Made by a program: the position numbers and the translations under genes
Assembly: GCA_030037905.1 (NCBI GenBank)
Contig: JASHPX010000326.1
Location: forward strand, 1-34,886
Length of the DNA: 34,886 bases
From: Gammaproteobacteria bacterium
GTDB lineage: Bacteria > Pseudomonadota > Gammaproteobacteria > Steroidobacterales > Steroidobacteraceae
Direction: 5' to 3'
The notes under the pieces: generated by a model
Told to the model about the DNA's origin: nothing
The model's database searches: none
Seen by the model: the letters and a program-made list of their open reading frames with translations, nothing else
Shown: in pieces, positions 25,164-33,741 of the stretch
Numbering within the stretch: position 1 is the first letter of the stretch
Layout: the number at the start of each line of letters is the position of its first letter

Positions 25164-25203
25164 CGCTGACTCCTGGAGGCTGCCAAACACTTGCCCTGCC
25201 GAT

Positions 25204-26100
25204 TCACGGAGTCAGGGAACAGGGAGTGGGATCCCATTTGGCGCCGTCCGCTTCCTTTTGGAAGATTGGATCGTATACGTACGGTCTGGTCAGATACTGC
25301 GGATCCACCAGTGTGGTGCTGATCACCAACCATGGCTCCCCGGTACTTTCCGCCCCGGTACTTTCCTGGCGCAGGTCCCACCACTCCGTCTTCTTTGCAT
25401 CGGCGCCATAAGGTATGCCATTCGTGCGCAGCAGACCCGGGAGCAGGTGATCGGTCGTGACTTCAATCGACCCGTAATGTGAGTGTGGCGCGGCGCCGAT
25501 CGGGCCAAACCGTTGGCCACCACCGGGTAGCACCCAGCGCGCGACGGAATACCCCTGCAGACTCGGCGCCATCTCGGTCGGTGGCGGTGACGGTGGTGCA
25601 GCCTGCACGCCTCCCCGCGCACCCCCTCGGGCGGACATGAAATGCAACAACCGCGTCTGCATCGCCGTGTCCGTATCCACTCTCAAGTCATTCGCGCCCT
25701 GCCAGCTGATGTGTATGCGCTCGGGTAGATCCATGACGATCCCCCCGCCGTGAGCCTCACATTGCTTACCGGCTGCTTCGGCCGCCGCCCGGTTCCAGGC
25801 GTCGGCGACCTTCACGGCCGCTGCATTCATTGGAACGCCGATATAGTCGCCCGGGGCCACCACGAGCATGCGATGTCTCCAGTTCTGGGTGATGAGAGAG
25901 ACCCAGTAGCCACTCGGATCCCACGGCGCCTGATCACGCGCACTCGCTGGCGTCGCCGCGGGGCCGCGGGGCCCGGGTTGCTGCGCCCAAAGGACCGTGG
26001 ATCCGCACAGCAGCACTCCCGCCAGCGCTCCCTGGCGCATCGCGCCATGCGCGTACATCAGTGCGCACCGTGCAAATCCCTTCCCCCCATGCCTCTTCAT
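25204..26100 (-). CDS. Cassette 3 protein B: secreted protein of unknown function
   Basis: This 298-residue paralogue of B overlaps the preceding MBL gene by four bases (ATGA), a classic translational coupling signal. The N-terminus is basic with a hydrophobic stretch ending VLWAQ. Conserved blocks are WDPSGYWVSLITQNW, GKQCEAHGGGIVMDLPERIHISWQ, TDTAMQTRLLHF, LQGYSVARW, HLLPGLLRTNGIPYG, LVDPQYLTRPYVYDPIFQKEA and DPTPCSLTP. Gly/Pro-rich inserts make it the longest and most diverged B copy. Function unknown; exported like its paralogues. Confidence 0.8.
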   Translation of the reverse strand: MKRHGGKGFARCALMYAHGAMRQGALAGVLLCGSTVLWAQQPGPRGPAATPASARDQAPWDPSGYWVSLITQNWRHRMLVVAPGDYIGVPMNAAAVKVADAWNRAAAEAAGKQCEAHGGGIVMDLPERIHISWQGANDLRVDTDTAMQTRLLHFMSARGGARGGVQAAPPSPPPTEMAPSLQGYSVARWVLPGGGQRFGPIGAAPHSHYGSIEVTTDHLLPGLLRTNGIPYGADAKKTEWWDLRQESTGAESTGEPWLVISTTLVDPQYLTRPYVYDPIFQKEADGAKWDPTPCSLTP

Positions 26101-27185
26101 GACTTCACCTTGCCGTGCCGCGCTCTCTGCTCCATGAGCAGACTCTTATAGACCGCTTCGATAAAATCGTTGGTCGTCCAATTGCCGGTGTCAGAGCCGT
26201 AGCGAGACTCATACCCCTGCGCAGGGTGCTCTGCCTCGATCTGCGCGAGGCTCTTGCCCTGCCTGAGGTAGTAGGCGATCCGCGCGCGCATCGTCATGAC
26301 CATATCCCGATATATGACGAGATCGTCTTCGTCGCACAGCCGTCCTCGCATTGGAATGACCAACGTGCCTCCGGTATTCGCGAGCACCGGCACTTGTTCG
26401 AATGCCAGCGTGTTGGCCACTTGATTCAATGCGTCGATTTCGCCCTGGATGCTTCCGCCATGTGCCAAATCGATTACCGGGAAATGCGTCTCGTCAAACA
26501 CTGCCCCGGTAACCACCACGTCCTGACGATCGAAGCGCACGACGCTGTCAGCGTCACTGTGCGCGCCAGGCACCGAGACCACCTCGATCGGGCCACCGTT
26601 CAGGATGAAGTTGTATTGCGGTCGCTGAAAAGTCTCGGTCGGCAGCGCACTGCTGGCATACGTATCCTGGCTGACCATCTCGTTCAGCGCACTCTGGCGC
26701 GCAACGATCGTCGCGCCCGCACCGGAGTCCGCACCTGGAATAGCAACCGTCCCGGCGGCCGCCAGCGAGCTGTCCTGGCCAGAAATGAACTCATCCAATG
26801 ATCCCAGATTCAGCCCAGCCGCACTCAGGACCCCGCCGCCTCCAACCAGATCCGCATCACTGTTGGTATAGATCACGAAGCGGATCGGCGCGTCGTTGGT
26901 GACCTTCCTGATTGCCGCCAGCACCGCCTCGGCGCTGCTCTGCGGCCCGGAATCGACCACGATCGTGCCATCCGGTCCGCTTTGAATCGCCACGTTGATG
27001 CCGTTGACCGTCAGCATGTACATGCCATTGACAACTGGCAGCACGTGTACCGGCCCGACGGTCTGCAACGGCGGCGCGCCCCCGTCGGATACATCCGCTG
27101 CGGCTGCAAACCCAGTACCTGCGGCCCACAGCAAAACTGCGGCCAAGCCAAGCGTGACCCGACTTACAACGCTATCCCGTAACAT
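26097..27185 (-). CDS. Cassette 3 exported MBL-fold protein lacking the HxHxDH zinc motif
   Basis: This has 362 residues from ATG 27185 with a GGGGGA site. A signal peptide (VTLGLAAVLLWAAGTGFAAA) is followed by the MBL core: NVAIQSGPDGTIVVDSGP, PIRFVIYT, PGAHSDADSVVRF and FPVIDLAHGGSIQGE. N108, D110, D112 and L113 occupy the HxHxDH positions, Ala228 the bridging Asp position and Arg280 the last His position. Only His209 survives, as in copy 1. An insertion at about 125-155 (SGQDSSLAAAGT) is absent from copy 1. The gene starts 37 nt after the SGNH hydrolase stop, so the hydrolase and cassette 3 form one operon. Confidence 0.82.
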   Translation of the reverse strand: MLRDSVVSRVTLGLAAVLLWAAGTGFAAAADVSDGGAPPLQTVGPVHVLPVVNGMYMLTVNGINVAIQSGPDGTIVVDSGPQSSAEAVLAAIRKVTNDAPIRFVIYTNSDADLVGGGGVLSAAGLNLGSLDEFISGQDSSLAAAGTVAIPGADSGAGATIVARQSALNEMVSQDTYASSALPTETFQRPQYNFILNGGPIEVVSVPGAHSDADSVVRFDRQDVVVTGAVFDETHFPVIDLAHGGSIQGEIDALNQVANTLAFEQVPVLANTGGTLVIPMRGRLCDEDDLVIYRDMVMTMRARIAYYLRQGKSLAQIEAEHPAQGYESRYGSDTGNWTTNDFIEAVYKSLLMEQRARHGKVKS

Positions 27186-27222
27186 TGAGGTCCCCCGCGA
27201 TTTGCGTGTTTCGACGGCGGCT

Positions 27223-28533
27223 CTATCTGAACAGCGCCAGATTGATCGACCGCACGAGTGCCTGGTACCCGGCATCGTTTCCATGCAGATGGTCCCCGTG
27301 CTGCAAGCTCGGGGTGATGCGCGTGGGATCAGCCGGATCGCGCCAGACGGCGTCGAAGTCGAGCACGCCGTCGAAGGCGCCGCTCGTGCGGATCCACCGA
27401 TTGATCGCCTCGCGCTGAGCCTCGCCCTCCGGCGAGTATAAGCCCGCGCGGTTACCGAGGGTCGCGCCTGCGTAAGGCGTCAGCGTGACGCCGAGTACCT
27501 TGATGCCCTGGGTGTGGGCTCGCTCGATGAGCTGGCGGTAGCCCGCGATCAGCGCCGCCGCCGTGGCCTTCGGGGAGGACGCGCCCGGGTCCAGCGGTAG
27601 CGGTCCCGCGGATTGTCCGTATGAGTTGATGAGATCGTTCAAGCCCTCGAAGAAGATGACGTACCTGACTGCCGGCACGGACAGGACGTCCCGGTCGAAG
27701 CGGCGCAGCGCGCCCTCGCCCACCCCGTCGGCCAGCACCCGGTTGCCGGAGATGCCCATGTCGACCACACCCCAAGCCTCCCCGCCATGCTGCGCAGCGA
27801 GCCGGTCGGCGAGCAAATCAGGCCAGCGGCTATTGGCGTTGGGCATGGATCCGAAGCCGTCCGTGATCGAATCGCCGAGCGCAACGATCGTGCCGCCCGA
27901 TCTCGTCGTTTCGACGTCGACGCCCGAGATGAATGCCCGTGACTGAATCGTCTGCGCCGCATCGAACGGTTTGCCGACGAAGTTACCGGGCCCCGAGACA
28001 TACGCTGTCTCCAGTCCCACCGCATGACACGTGCATGGGTCAGTATGCCCCGGCAGGTAGATACTGATCGCTAGCGTCGCGAGCGGCTCGACCGCAAGAT
28101 CGATCGCATCACTGACGTAGGGGGCTCCCGGGGGAATCCACGCATCCGGCTCCCCGGCGAAAGTCACCGTGCGCTCGGTTCCAGGCTCCGGCGCACCGCC
28201 CGCGTCCACCAGGGAGACACTAGCCGCTCCGATGTGAAGGGGATGGGTCCCGTATTCGTTCGTGAAGTGGATGCGCAGGCGCGTGCCGCCCGCGGAGATG
28301 CGTACCCGCTGGCGGATCGTCTGATCGGAGAAGCTCCGAGTGCCGGGAAACCTTCCGACAGCGGCCCTCGGAGGCTCCGGCGCGGCGCCCCAGGTGCCGA
28401 TCCAGTGCGCCTTGGCGAGGGGAGCAGCAGCGAGCGCAGCAGGAGCGAATCCGCCCGCCAATAGGGTGCCCGCCAGTACGGTGGCCGCCGCCGAGAATGC
28501 AATGGGAACCCCCTTGAAGCAGTGCCTCAGCAT
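27223..28533 (-). CDS. Secreted SGNH/GDSL-family esterase
   Basis: This has 436 residues from ATG 28533, chosen for the GGGGGA site and the signal peptide that follows (FSAAATVLAGTLLAGGFAPAALA); the longer frame has no such start. An N-terminal beta-rich domain (about 42-205) precedes the SGNH hydrolase domain. Catalytic blocks are all present: GDSITDG with Ser222, ISGNRVL with Gly263, GLND with Asn299, and DHLH with Asp414 and His417. The family hydrolyses esters of lipids, glycans or small acyl groups. It is the first gene of a - strand operon that continues into cassette 3, and it diverges from the TonB-dependent receptor, so it may process the receptor's ligand. Confidence 0.9.
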   Translation of the reverse strand: MLRHCFKGVPIAFSAAATVLAGTLLAGGFAPAALAAAPLAKAHWIGTWGAAPEPPRAAVGRFPGTRSFSDQTIRQRVRISAGGTRLRIHFTNEYGTHPLHIGAASVSLVDAGGAPEPGTERTVTFAGEPDAWIPPGAPYVSDAIDLAVEPLATLAISIYLPGHTDPCTCHAVGLETAYVSGPGNFVGKPFDAAQTIQSRAFISGVDVETTRSGGTIVALGDSITDGFGSMPNANSRWPDLLADRLAAQHGGEAWGVVDMGISGNRVLADGVGEGALRRFDRDVLSVPAVRYVIFFEGLNDLINSYGQSAGPLPLDPGASSPKATAAALIAGYRQLIERAHTQGIKVLGVTLTPYAGATLGNRAGLYSPEGEAQREAINRWIRTSGAFDGVLDFDAVWRDPADPTRITPSLQHGDHLHGNDAGYQALVRSINLALFR

Positions 28534-28675
28534 TGCAAATCCCCCGCCAGCGGTACTTCGATGAAGTGTAGCAGAGACCGCTCGCATGATGGCCCCAGCG
28601 GATCTGCGGTCGTTGCTTTCGAGCGCTAAGCGGATGATGCGATCTGCCATCATTTCCTTGATCGCCTCATTTAAT

Positions 28676-28687
28676 GTATAGTTATAC
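28676..28687. promoter_or_regulatory. Palindrome in the receptor/hydrolase divergent promoter region
   Basis: GTATAGTTATAC (GTATA-GT-TATAC) lies in an AT-rich island in the 224-bp intergenic region. TATAGT within it could be a -10 for the + strand receptor gene and the reverse strand offers TATACA, so it could regulate both directions. No good -35 box was found at normal spacing. Confidence 0.3.
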
Positions 28688-28757
28688 GCGTCGGGTGCTT
28701 TGTGGTCTCTGAACAACAATACCCGATTGAGATCAAAATCATGGGAGGGGACCGGAA

Positions 28758-31343
28758 ATGACTGGTAGATCCAGGGATTTGCTCGGACGGTTGGCGGCCC
28801 TTCTTGTCCTATCCGGCGCGCTGATTTCGGCGGGACCGGCATTTGGCCAAGGCGCCGCTGACCAGACCAACGACCAGACGGCCCAGAACACCACGGGCCA
28901 GTCGGGCACAGCCACGGGTACGCTCCAGGAGGTGGTGGTCACCGCCGAGCGCCGCGCCGAAAACATACAGACCACACCGATTTCGGTCATCGCAATTTCG
29001 GGCGCCGATCTGCAGGCGGCGTCCGTGGCCAGCGTCAACGATTTGCAAGCCGTGGCGCCGGACTTGGATGTCACGTCCGGCGGCGGCGTCACCGACCTGA
29101 ACATTCGGGGTATTGGCATCACACCGGTGGGTGCCGACGAGGTCGCAGGTGTCGTCGTGGTTCGCGACGGGGTGGTCAACAACACGGCGGGGTATGGACT
29201 GGACATGCCCTTCTACGACATGGCCGATGTCGAGGTCCTGCGTGGCCCGCAAGGCACCTTCCAGGGCGACAATTCAACCGGCGGGGCCATTACGATCAAC
29301 TCGCAGAATCCCAATTTCCGCGGCATCAATGGTTACGTCACCACCAAGGTGGGAACGTACAGTGATACCGGACTGCAAGGCGCCGTGAATCTCCCCGTGA
29401 CCGACACGCTCGCGATGCGCCTTGCCTTCAACGAGGAGCAGCGCGGCAGCTTCTTTTACGACGAAGGCGCAGCGTATGACGGCCCCAACGAGGACGGGCC
29501 GTTATTTACCCGCGTCAGCCCGACCTGCCCCTCGAACACAGAAGCGCCGACGGCCCCCTGCGCAAGCTCTGGTGACACGAATAAGACGTCGATCGATCCG
29601 GGTAATGTGAATCAGAAGGATATACGCCTGGGCCTGCTGTGGAAGCCGAGCGACAATTTCCAGTCGCTGACGAAGATCGAGATCGATAACAACGACACCG
29701 ACGGCCTGCCGGACCAGCCGGATACGGCTACTTACGCCCCACTCCCCGGACAGCCTTGCCCCGCAGGGGCAGGGACCGCACCTCATTGCGTGACGCTGTA
29801 TACGTTTCCAGGCTACTCGGGGTCGCCTTATGTGCTGAATAGCTGGAATACCGCCGGACTATGGGATGAAGACATCAGCATGTACAGTGACGAGCTGCGA
29901 TACACCTTGCCCAGCGGTACCGTGGCGCGCTTGATGCTCGGTGACACGGAAATTGGTATCAACCAAGTGGGCAACCAGAGCACTTCTGACTCGATCGATA
30001 TTCAAGACGGCCAGAACGACAGTGCACTAAACCAAGGTCACAACTACAACACGGAAATCGACTTGATTTCGCCCACGACCGGCAAGCTCAGCTGGGTCGC
30101 GGGCGCAGCTTGGGTCTACACGGCCAACCAGTTTGCCAGCTACAGTATCGACACCTCACCGCTCTCCGGGTTTTCGGATCCAGGCGAAGGCCTGGGGCCC
30201 GAGTACGTTTTCTGGACCAACGGCGAAACCATCTATGCCAAATCAGAGGGCATATTCGGCCAGCTCACCTGGCAGATCAATCCGACGCTGCAGTTTCAGG
30301 TGGGAGGGCGTCTGGGCTGGGACAGAGATACGGGTAAAGGGGATTTAGAGATCCTATTCCCAACCGGGTTCGCCCCCTCCTTCGTCTTCCCCATCGTGCC
30401 ACTGACGGGTGGAGGCACGGGTCAGGAGTTTCCCCTCCAAGCCATCGGTGCCTCCTACGACGGCAAGGTGCTGGAAGCTGCGGACAATGCCGTTCCCACC
30501 GGCAAGATCGGACTCAACTGGACGCCGGTGACGGGGCAGTACTTCTATGTGTTCTGGGCGCGCGGCTACAAGCCGGGTCTACAGAACCTCGGGACTGCGC
30601 CGCCTACCACGAAGGAGTTTGTCAACGACTCCGAGCTCGGATGGAAGGGCACGTTCGCCGGCGGGCACGTGCTGACGCAGCTCGGTGGGTACTACATGCA
30701 GTACTACCAGATGATAGAGAGCATCTTCAATCCATACAACGTGGAGGGGACGTCGGACGCGAATATCCCTTACTCCAGCATCCGGGGACTCGAAGCATCC
30801 ATGCAAACGCAGGTCGGAGGCTTTGGTTTCGATATCAGTGCAGACTACAACAAGTCAGTACTGGGAGCTGTGACAACTGCTGCCACCTACGCATTCCCCG
30901 CCACCTTTGGGCATACGGATCAGTGCACCGCTGCCACCGGGCCTCCTCTACCGGGCAACAGCAACTGCACTGACTACAAGGGAGTCTTTACTGGCGTAAA
31001 TTACATGCAGAACTTGTCTGGCGAAGAGCTGCCCTATTCGCCGTTGTTCCAGGGTAATGCGACGATCAAATACTCCATTCCTCTGGGCAACATGTCCTTG
31101 CAGCCGAGAGTCACGTACTCGTACATCAGCAAGAGCTATGCAAGCCTGTTCGACATCAACTATTACGAGTTGCCCGCACATAGCCTGGTGAACGCGTACG
31201 TGGATTGGATTGCCGGTCCGTGGACCGCCACGCTCTTTGCAACCAATGTCGCAAACACGCTATATCTGACGAACCAAGGGGGCTTTGGTACCTATTACGG
31301 GAATCCGCGACAGCTTGGTCTGACGGTGACCAGGACCTTTTGA
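28758..31343 (+). CDS. TonB-dependent outer-membrane receptor
   Basis: This has 861 residues with a GGAGGGG site 7 nt before the ATG. A signal peptide ends FGQ, followed by a Gln/Thr-rich spacer and then LQEVVVTAERR, the usual TonB-box/plug entry region of this receptor class. The plug includes NIRGIG, VVVRDGVVNN and MADVEVLRGPQGTFQGDNSTGGAITI. The barrel continues to the C-terminus, which ends in the outer-membrane phenylalanine signature (RQLGLTVTRTF). It imports a bulky ligand using TonB-ExbB-ExbD energy. Without a carboxypeptidase-like N-domain it is not of the SusC type. Divergence from the SGNH hydrolase-cassette operon suggests the genes share a regulator and substrate. Ligand unknown. 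Confidence 0.93.
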   Translation: MTGRSRDLLGRLAALLVLSGALISAGPAFGQGAADQTNDQTAQNTTGQSGTATGTLQEVVVTAERRAENIQTTPISVIAISGADLQAASVASVNDLQAVAPDLDVTSGGGVTDLNIRGIGITPVGADEVAGVVVVRDGVVNNTAGYGLDMPFYDMADVEVLRGPQGTFQGDNSTGGAITINSQNPNFRGINGYVTTKVGTYSDTGLQGAVNLPVTDTLAMRLAFNEEQRGSFFYDEGAAYDGPNEDGPLFTRVSPTCPSNTEAPTAPCASSGDTNKTSIDPGNVNQKDIRLGLLWKPSDNFQSLTKIEIDNNDTDGLPDQPDTATYAPLPGQPCPAGAGTAPHCVTLYTFPGYSGSPYVLNSWNTAGLWDEDISMYSDELRYTLPSGTVARLMLGDTEIGINQVGNQSTSDSIDIQDGQNDSALNQGHNYNTEIDLISPTTGKLSWVAGAAWVYTANQFASYSIDTSPLSGFSDPGEGLGPEYVFWTNGETIYAKSEGIFGQLTWQINPTLQFQVGGRLGWDRDTGKGDLEILFPTGFAPSFVFPIVPLTGGGTGQEFPLQAIGASYDGKVLEAADNAVPTGKIGLNWTPVTGQYFYVFWARGYKPGLQNLGTAPPTTKEFVNDSELGWKGTFAGGHVLTQLGGYYMQYYQMIESIFNPYNVEGTSDANIPYSSIRGLEASMQTQVGGFGFDISADYNKSVLGAVTTAATYAFPATFGHTDQCTAATGPPLPGNSNCTDYKGVFTGVNYMQNLSGEELPYSPLFQGNATIKYSIPLGNMSLQPRVTYSYISKSYASLFDINYYELPAHSLVNAYVDWIAGPWTATLFATNVANTLYLTNQGGFGTYYGNPRQLGLTVTRTF

Positions 31344-31357
31344 GCCATCCCTGCTTT

Positions 31358-31408
31358 GACCCGAGCCCGACGTGCACCGTGGAACGGTGCGCACGTCGGG
31401 CTCGGGTC
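31358..31408. terminator. Long hairpin after the TonB-dependent receptor gene
   Basis: An 18-bp perfect stem (31358-31375 with 31391-31408) encloses a second 5-bp stem ACCGT/ACGGT. It lies 14 nt past the receptor stop. No T-tract follows on either strand, so it may act as an mRNA-stabilising 3' hairpin or a weak terminator. Confidence 0.55.
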
Positions 31409-31580
31409 GGATCGAGTCGACACTTTCGCCGGCGGCGCGCCCCTCGCCTTCGATAGCCGGCAAAATACCCGCCCCAGTTCCGCATCAGCTACTGCCTCGA
31501 CAATAGGTTGCGCCAGGGCGCCGCTGACCTGAGCCGCTCGCCTGAGACGCGGGCCCGATGAGCAGGTGACAGGTTGACCG

Positions 31581-32108
31581 CTAAAAGTTGGCTGAGCTCT
31601 GGAAGGCGACGATCATGCGCCCCCAGAAGATGATCGCGAACCACAGAAACAGCGACAGGCCGGCAGAGGCGCGCACAGCGATGGTCGTCCTCTGGTCACT
31701 GGGTTGAGAGAGCACTTGACGATGCTCGACGAGGGTGAACCACAGTGCATTCAGTCCCGACAGCAGCAGCAGGGCCATCTTGACCCGAAAGGCCGGGTTG
31801 AGCCAATAGTCGATCGAATCGAATGAGACCATCGTGACGCCGGTGCACAGATTGATCAGAAAGCCGATGATGGCAACCGGCAAGAACTTCATGGCCGCGG
31901 CAATCGGCAACTGCCGCGGAAAACCCAGCAGGCGCAGATCGACGATCAACATGCCGCCCAGCAGCAGCGACAGTCCGATGAAATGCAGGACCAGGCAGGC
32001 CGTAAAGACGTAATGATACTCGCGGGTGATGACACCCAGCCGGCTGTCGTTCAGCCAATGCAGAAACGGTGTGAAATAAGTCAGTGTCAGACGAGTCAGG
32101 CCGTTCAT
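31581..32108 (-). CDS. Small integral membrane protein (DUF6644-like), paralogue 2
   Basis: This has 175 residues from the ATG that overlaps the previous stop by one base (TGATG), so the two genes are coupled. Four to five hydrophobic helices are visible. The key block ACLVLHFIGLSLLLGG (His42), then VDLRLLGFPRQ, is shared with the upstream neighbour. A terminal helix (AGLSLFLWFAIIFWGRMI) closes the protein. A conserved intramembrane histidine could ligate heme, which would fit the cytochrome b561 upstream, but this is inference. I assign it to the DUF6644-type family from memory. No function is established. Confidence 0.72.
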   Translation of the reverse strand: MNGLTRLTLTYFTPFLHWLNDSRLGVITREYHYVFTACLVLHFIGLSLLLGGMLIVDLRLLGFPRQLPIAAAMKFLPVAIIGFLINLCTGVTMVSFDSIDYWLNPAFRVKMALLLLSGLNALWFTLVEHRQVLSQPSDQRTTIAVRASAGLSLFLWFAIIFWGRMIVAFQSSANF

Positions 32109-32728
32109 CAATGAGCTCCGAAAGCGCCATGCAGAATCATGTTATCCATGACATAGGCAATCCAGCGTCCAAATAGGATCGCGCCGCTCCACACCGCCAT
32201 CGAGACGATCGCCAGAATACGTACCGACCGATCGACCGCCAGTGGCGCGGCGGTGAGTGAATCCTCGCCATTCACGGCGACCACCGCGCCCCCACCGGCG
32301 ACCGCGACGCTGCGCTCCACCGTGGAGTGACGCTCTGCCAGCGCGCCGGCCGCTCGCAGCCGGCGCCACAACACGGCCGTGACGATGCCGCCCAGCAGCA
32401 CGCAGGACATCTTCGACAGGAACGCCCAGTTGACGATCAGCCGATTGGCATCGGCCATGAACATCAGGATCCCCGAGACCAGATTGACGAAGAAACCTGC
32501 CCATGCGAGGCCCATCATCGGCTGGAAAGCCGACAGCGGGGCAATTCGTGCGACGCCCAGGATGCGCAGGTCGAGCATGACCAGGATGCCGACCACGGCG
32601 GCCATGCCCCACGAGTGCAGCACCAGCATGATCGGAAATCCCCAATTGGAGTCGGTGATCCATTCACTGACCGGCAGGGCCTGCATCCAATCCAGCACAC
32701 CTTGCCCCGGGGCCAGGAAGTGAATCAT
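32108..32728 (-). CDS. Small integral membrane protein (DUF6644-like), paralogue 1
   Basis: This has 206 residues from ATG 32728, which has GGAGAG 9 nt upstream; the open frame continues 70 codons further but without a plausible start. The block PIMLVLHSWGMAAVVG (His38), then LDLRILGVARIAPL and G-F-F-V-N-L-V-S-G-I-L-M-F, parallels the next gene and shows they are paralogues. A loop of about 40 residues rich in Ala/Val/Gly precedes a last helix ending AVWSGAILFGRWIAYV. Membrane location is clear. Function is unknown; the pair may form a heterodimer. Confidence 0.75.
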   Translation of the reverse strand: MIHFLAPGQGVLDWMQALPVSEWITDSNWGFPIMLVLHSWGMAAVVGILVMLDLRILGVARIAPLSAFQPMMGLAWAGFFVNLVSGILMFMADANRLIVNWAFLSKMSCVLLGGIVTAVLWRRLRAAGALAERHSTVERSVAVAGGGAVVAVNGEDSLTAAPLAVDRSVRILAIVSMAVWSGAILFGRWIAYVMDNMILHGAFGAH

Positions 32729-32915
32729 CGCGGTCTCTCCGTATCCGTATGGCGGCACGCGATTGCCTGATACCCCCGCCAGCGTGCCGTTTGCCGCAAG
32801 TACAGCATTGCCCTTTGGCGCCTCCGTAACTCGCCTCGCGGGAGTGACGGGCGCCGCCGGTGCGTGGGATCGTCGGGTTTCACAGTATATCGCTGGCTTG
32901 GCAAGCTGATGGCGA

Positions 32916-32959
32916 CTTTTGAGGACCGCCATTCGCACTTTTGAGAACCGGCATTCGCA
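32916..32959. repeat. Two tandem imperfect 22-bp direct repeats
   Basis: Adjacent units at 32916-32937 and 32938-32959 both begin CTTTTGAG and end CATTCGCA, and differ at two positions. They lie in the 285-bp gap between the membrane-protein pair and cytochrome b561. Tandem end repeats of this kind occur at termini of some insertion sequences such as the IS21 family, but no transposase is near, so this could be a relic or an operator. Confidence 0.5.
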
Positions 32960-33013
32960 TTTAGTTCATTTTACGCAGCAGCAACAGGCTCTACTCGGGG
33001 CGATCGTCCCACG

Positions 33014-33592
33014 CTACCGGCGGCCGGTCGTGCGCCTGGCGGCCATGAGCATGCGACCGAGTGTGCCGTCATGATTGAAGGCGACGTGCTTGAGCACGGC
33101 GCACACGTGTACCAGGATGGCGAGCATGATGATCCGCGAGGTCGTGCGGTGTACGGCCAGCAGCCAGGTGGAGAGACGCGGCAGTTTCGGCAACGGTGAG
33201 GGTATGGCGGCTGAGAACACGTGGATGGCATCACCGCCGGTCCAGGCCATCAGCGGCCCCGACACCAACATGACGGCAATCGCAAGCAGCAAGAGGTAAT
33301 GGACGGCCTTGCCGAGCCGAACCGACCAGCCACGCTGACGCGGCAGCGGTGCAGGATGGCCCTGCCTGAATCGCCACAGTACCCGCAGCCACAGCAGCGC
33401 ATACGCGCAGACGGCGATCGTCGTATGTGTATGGATTAGCTCGAGTACGCTCTCGGAACCCGGGTGGCTGGTCGCATAACCGACGAACCACAGCGGGAAC
33501 AGCACCGCGACCGTCGCCCAGTGCAGCACGATGGAGACCCAGCCGTAACCACCAGCGGGATCCGCTCCGAGGCGCGTTGGCAGAACCGCCAC
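33014..33592 (-). CDS. Cytochrome b561 family protein
   Basis: This 192-residue di-heme b-type cytochrome of the inner membrane transfers electrons, typically from the quinone pool or to a periplasmic acceptor. Four helices are visible. Candidate heme ligands are His24 (VLHW), His54 or His56 (LIHTHTT), His148 (VHRTTSR) and His162 (LVHVCAVLKH), the usual prokaryotic b561 arrangement. The start is a GTG with a weak ribosome site; the YGWVSIVLHW block sits at a normal distance from it. The gene lies between the right-edge secreted protein and the two small membrane proteins on the same strand. It may supply electrons to an exported oxidoreductase not yet identified. Confidence 0.88.
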   Translation of the reverse strand: MAVLPTRLGADPAGGYGWVSIVLHWATVAVLFPLWFVGYATSHPGSESVLELIHTHTTIAVCAYALLWLRVLWRFRQGHPAPLPRQRGWSVRLGKAVHYLLLLAIAVMLVSGPLMAWTGGDAIHVFSAAIPSPLPKLPRLSTWLLAVHRTTSRIIMLAILVHVCAVLKHVAFNHDGTLGRMLMAARRTTGRR

Positions 33593-33741
33593 GGTGCCAG
33601 GCGTCTAGCTCGCGCCCAACGAGCTGCTCGCGGGAACAGAATTGTCCATGGCGGCGAATGAATGAATGCAGTGATCAATGGCTCCGCTAAGGCCGTCGAG
33701 CGCGGCAGCGGAAGCATTTTCTCCAGCGGATATCAAGAGTC

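Noticed and set aside
28534-28842. N-terminal extension of the SGNH hydrolase to 28842
   Set aside because: It would overlap the start of the divergent receptor gene and place the clear signal peptide internally.
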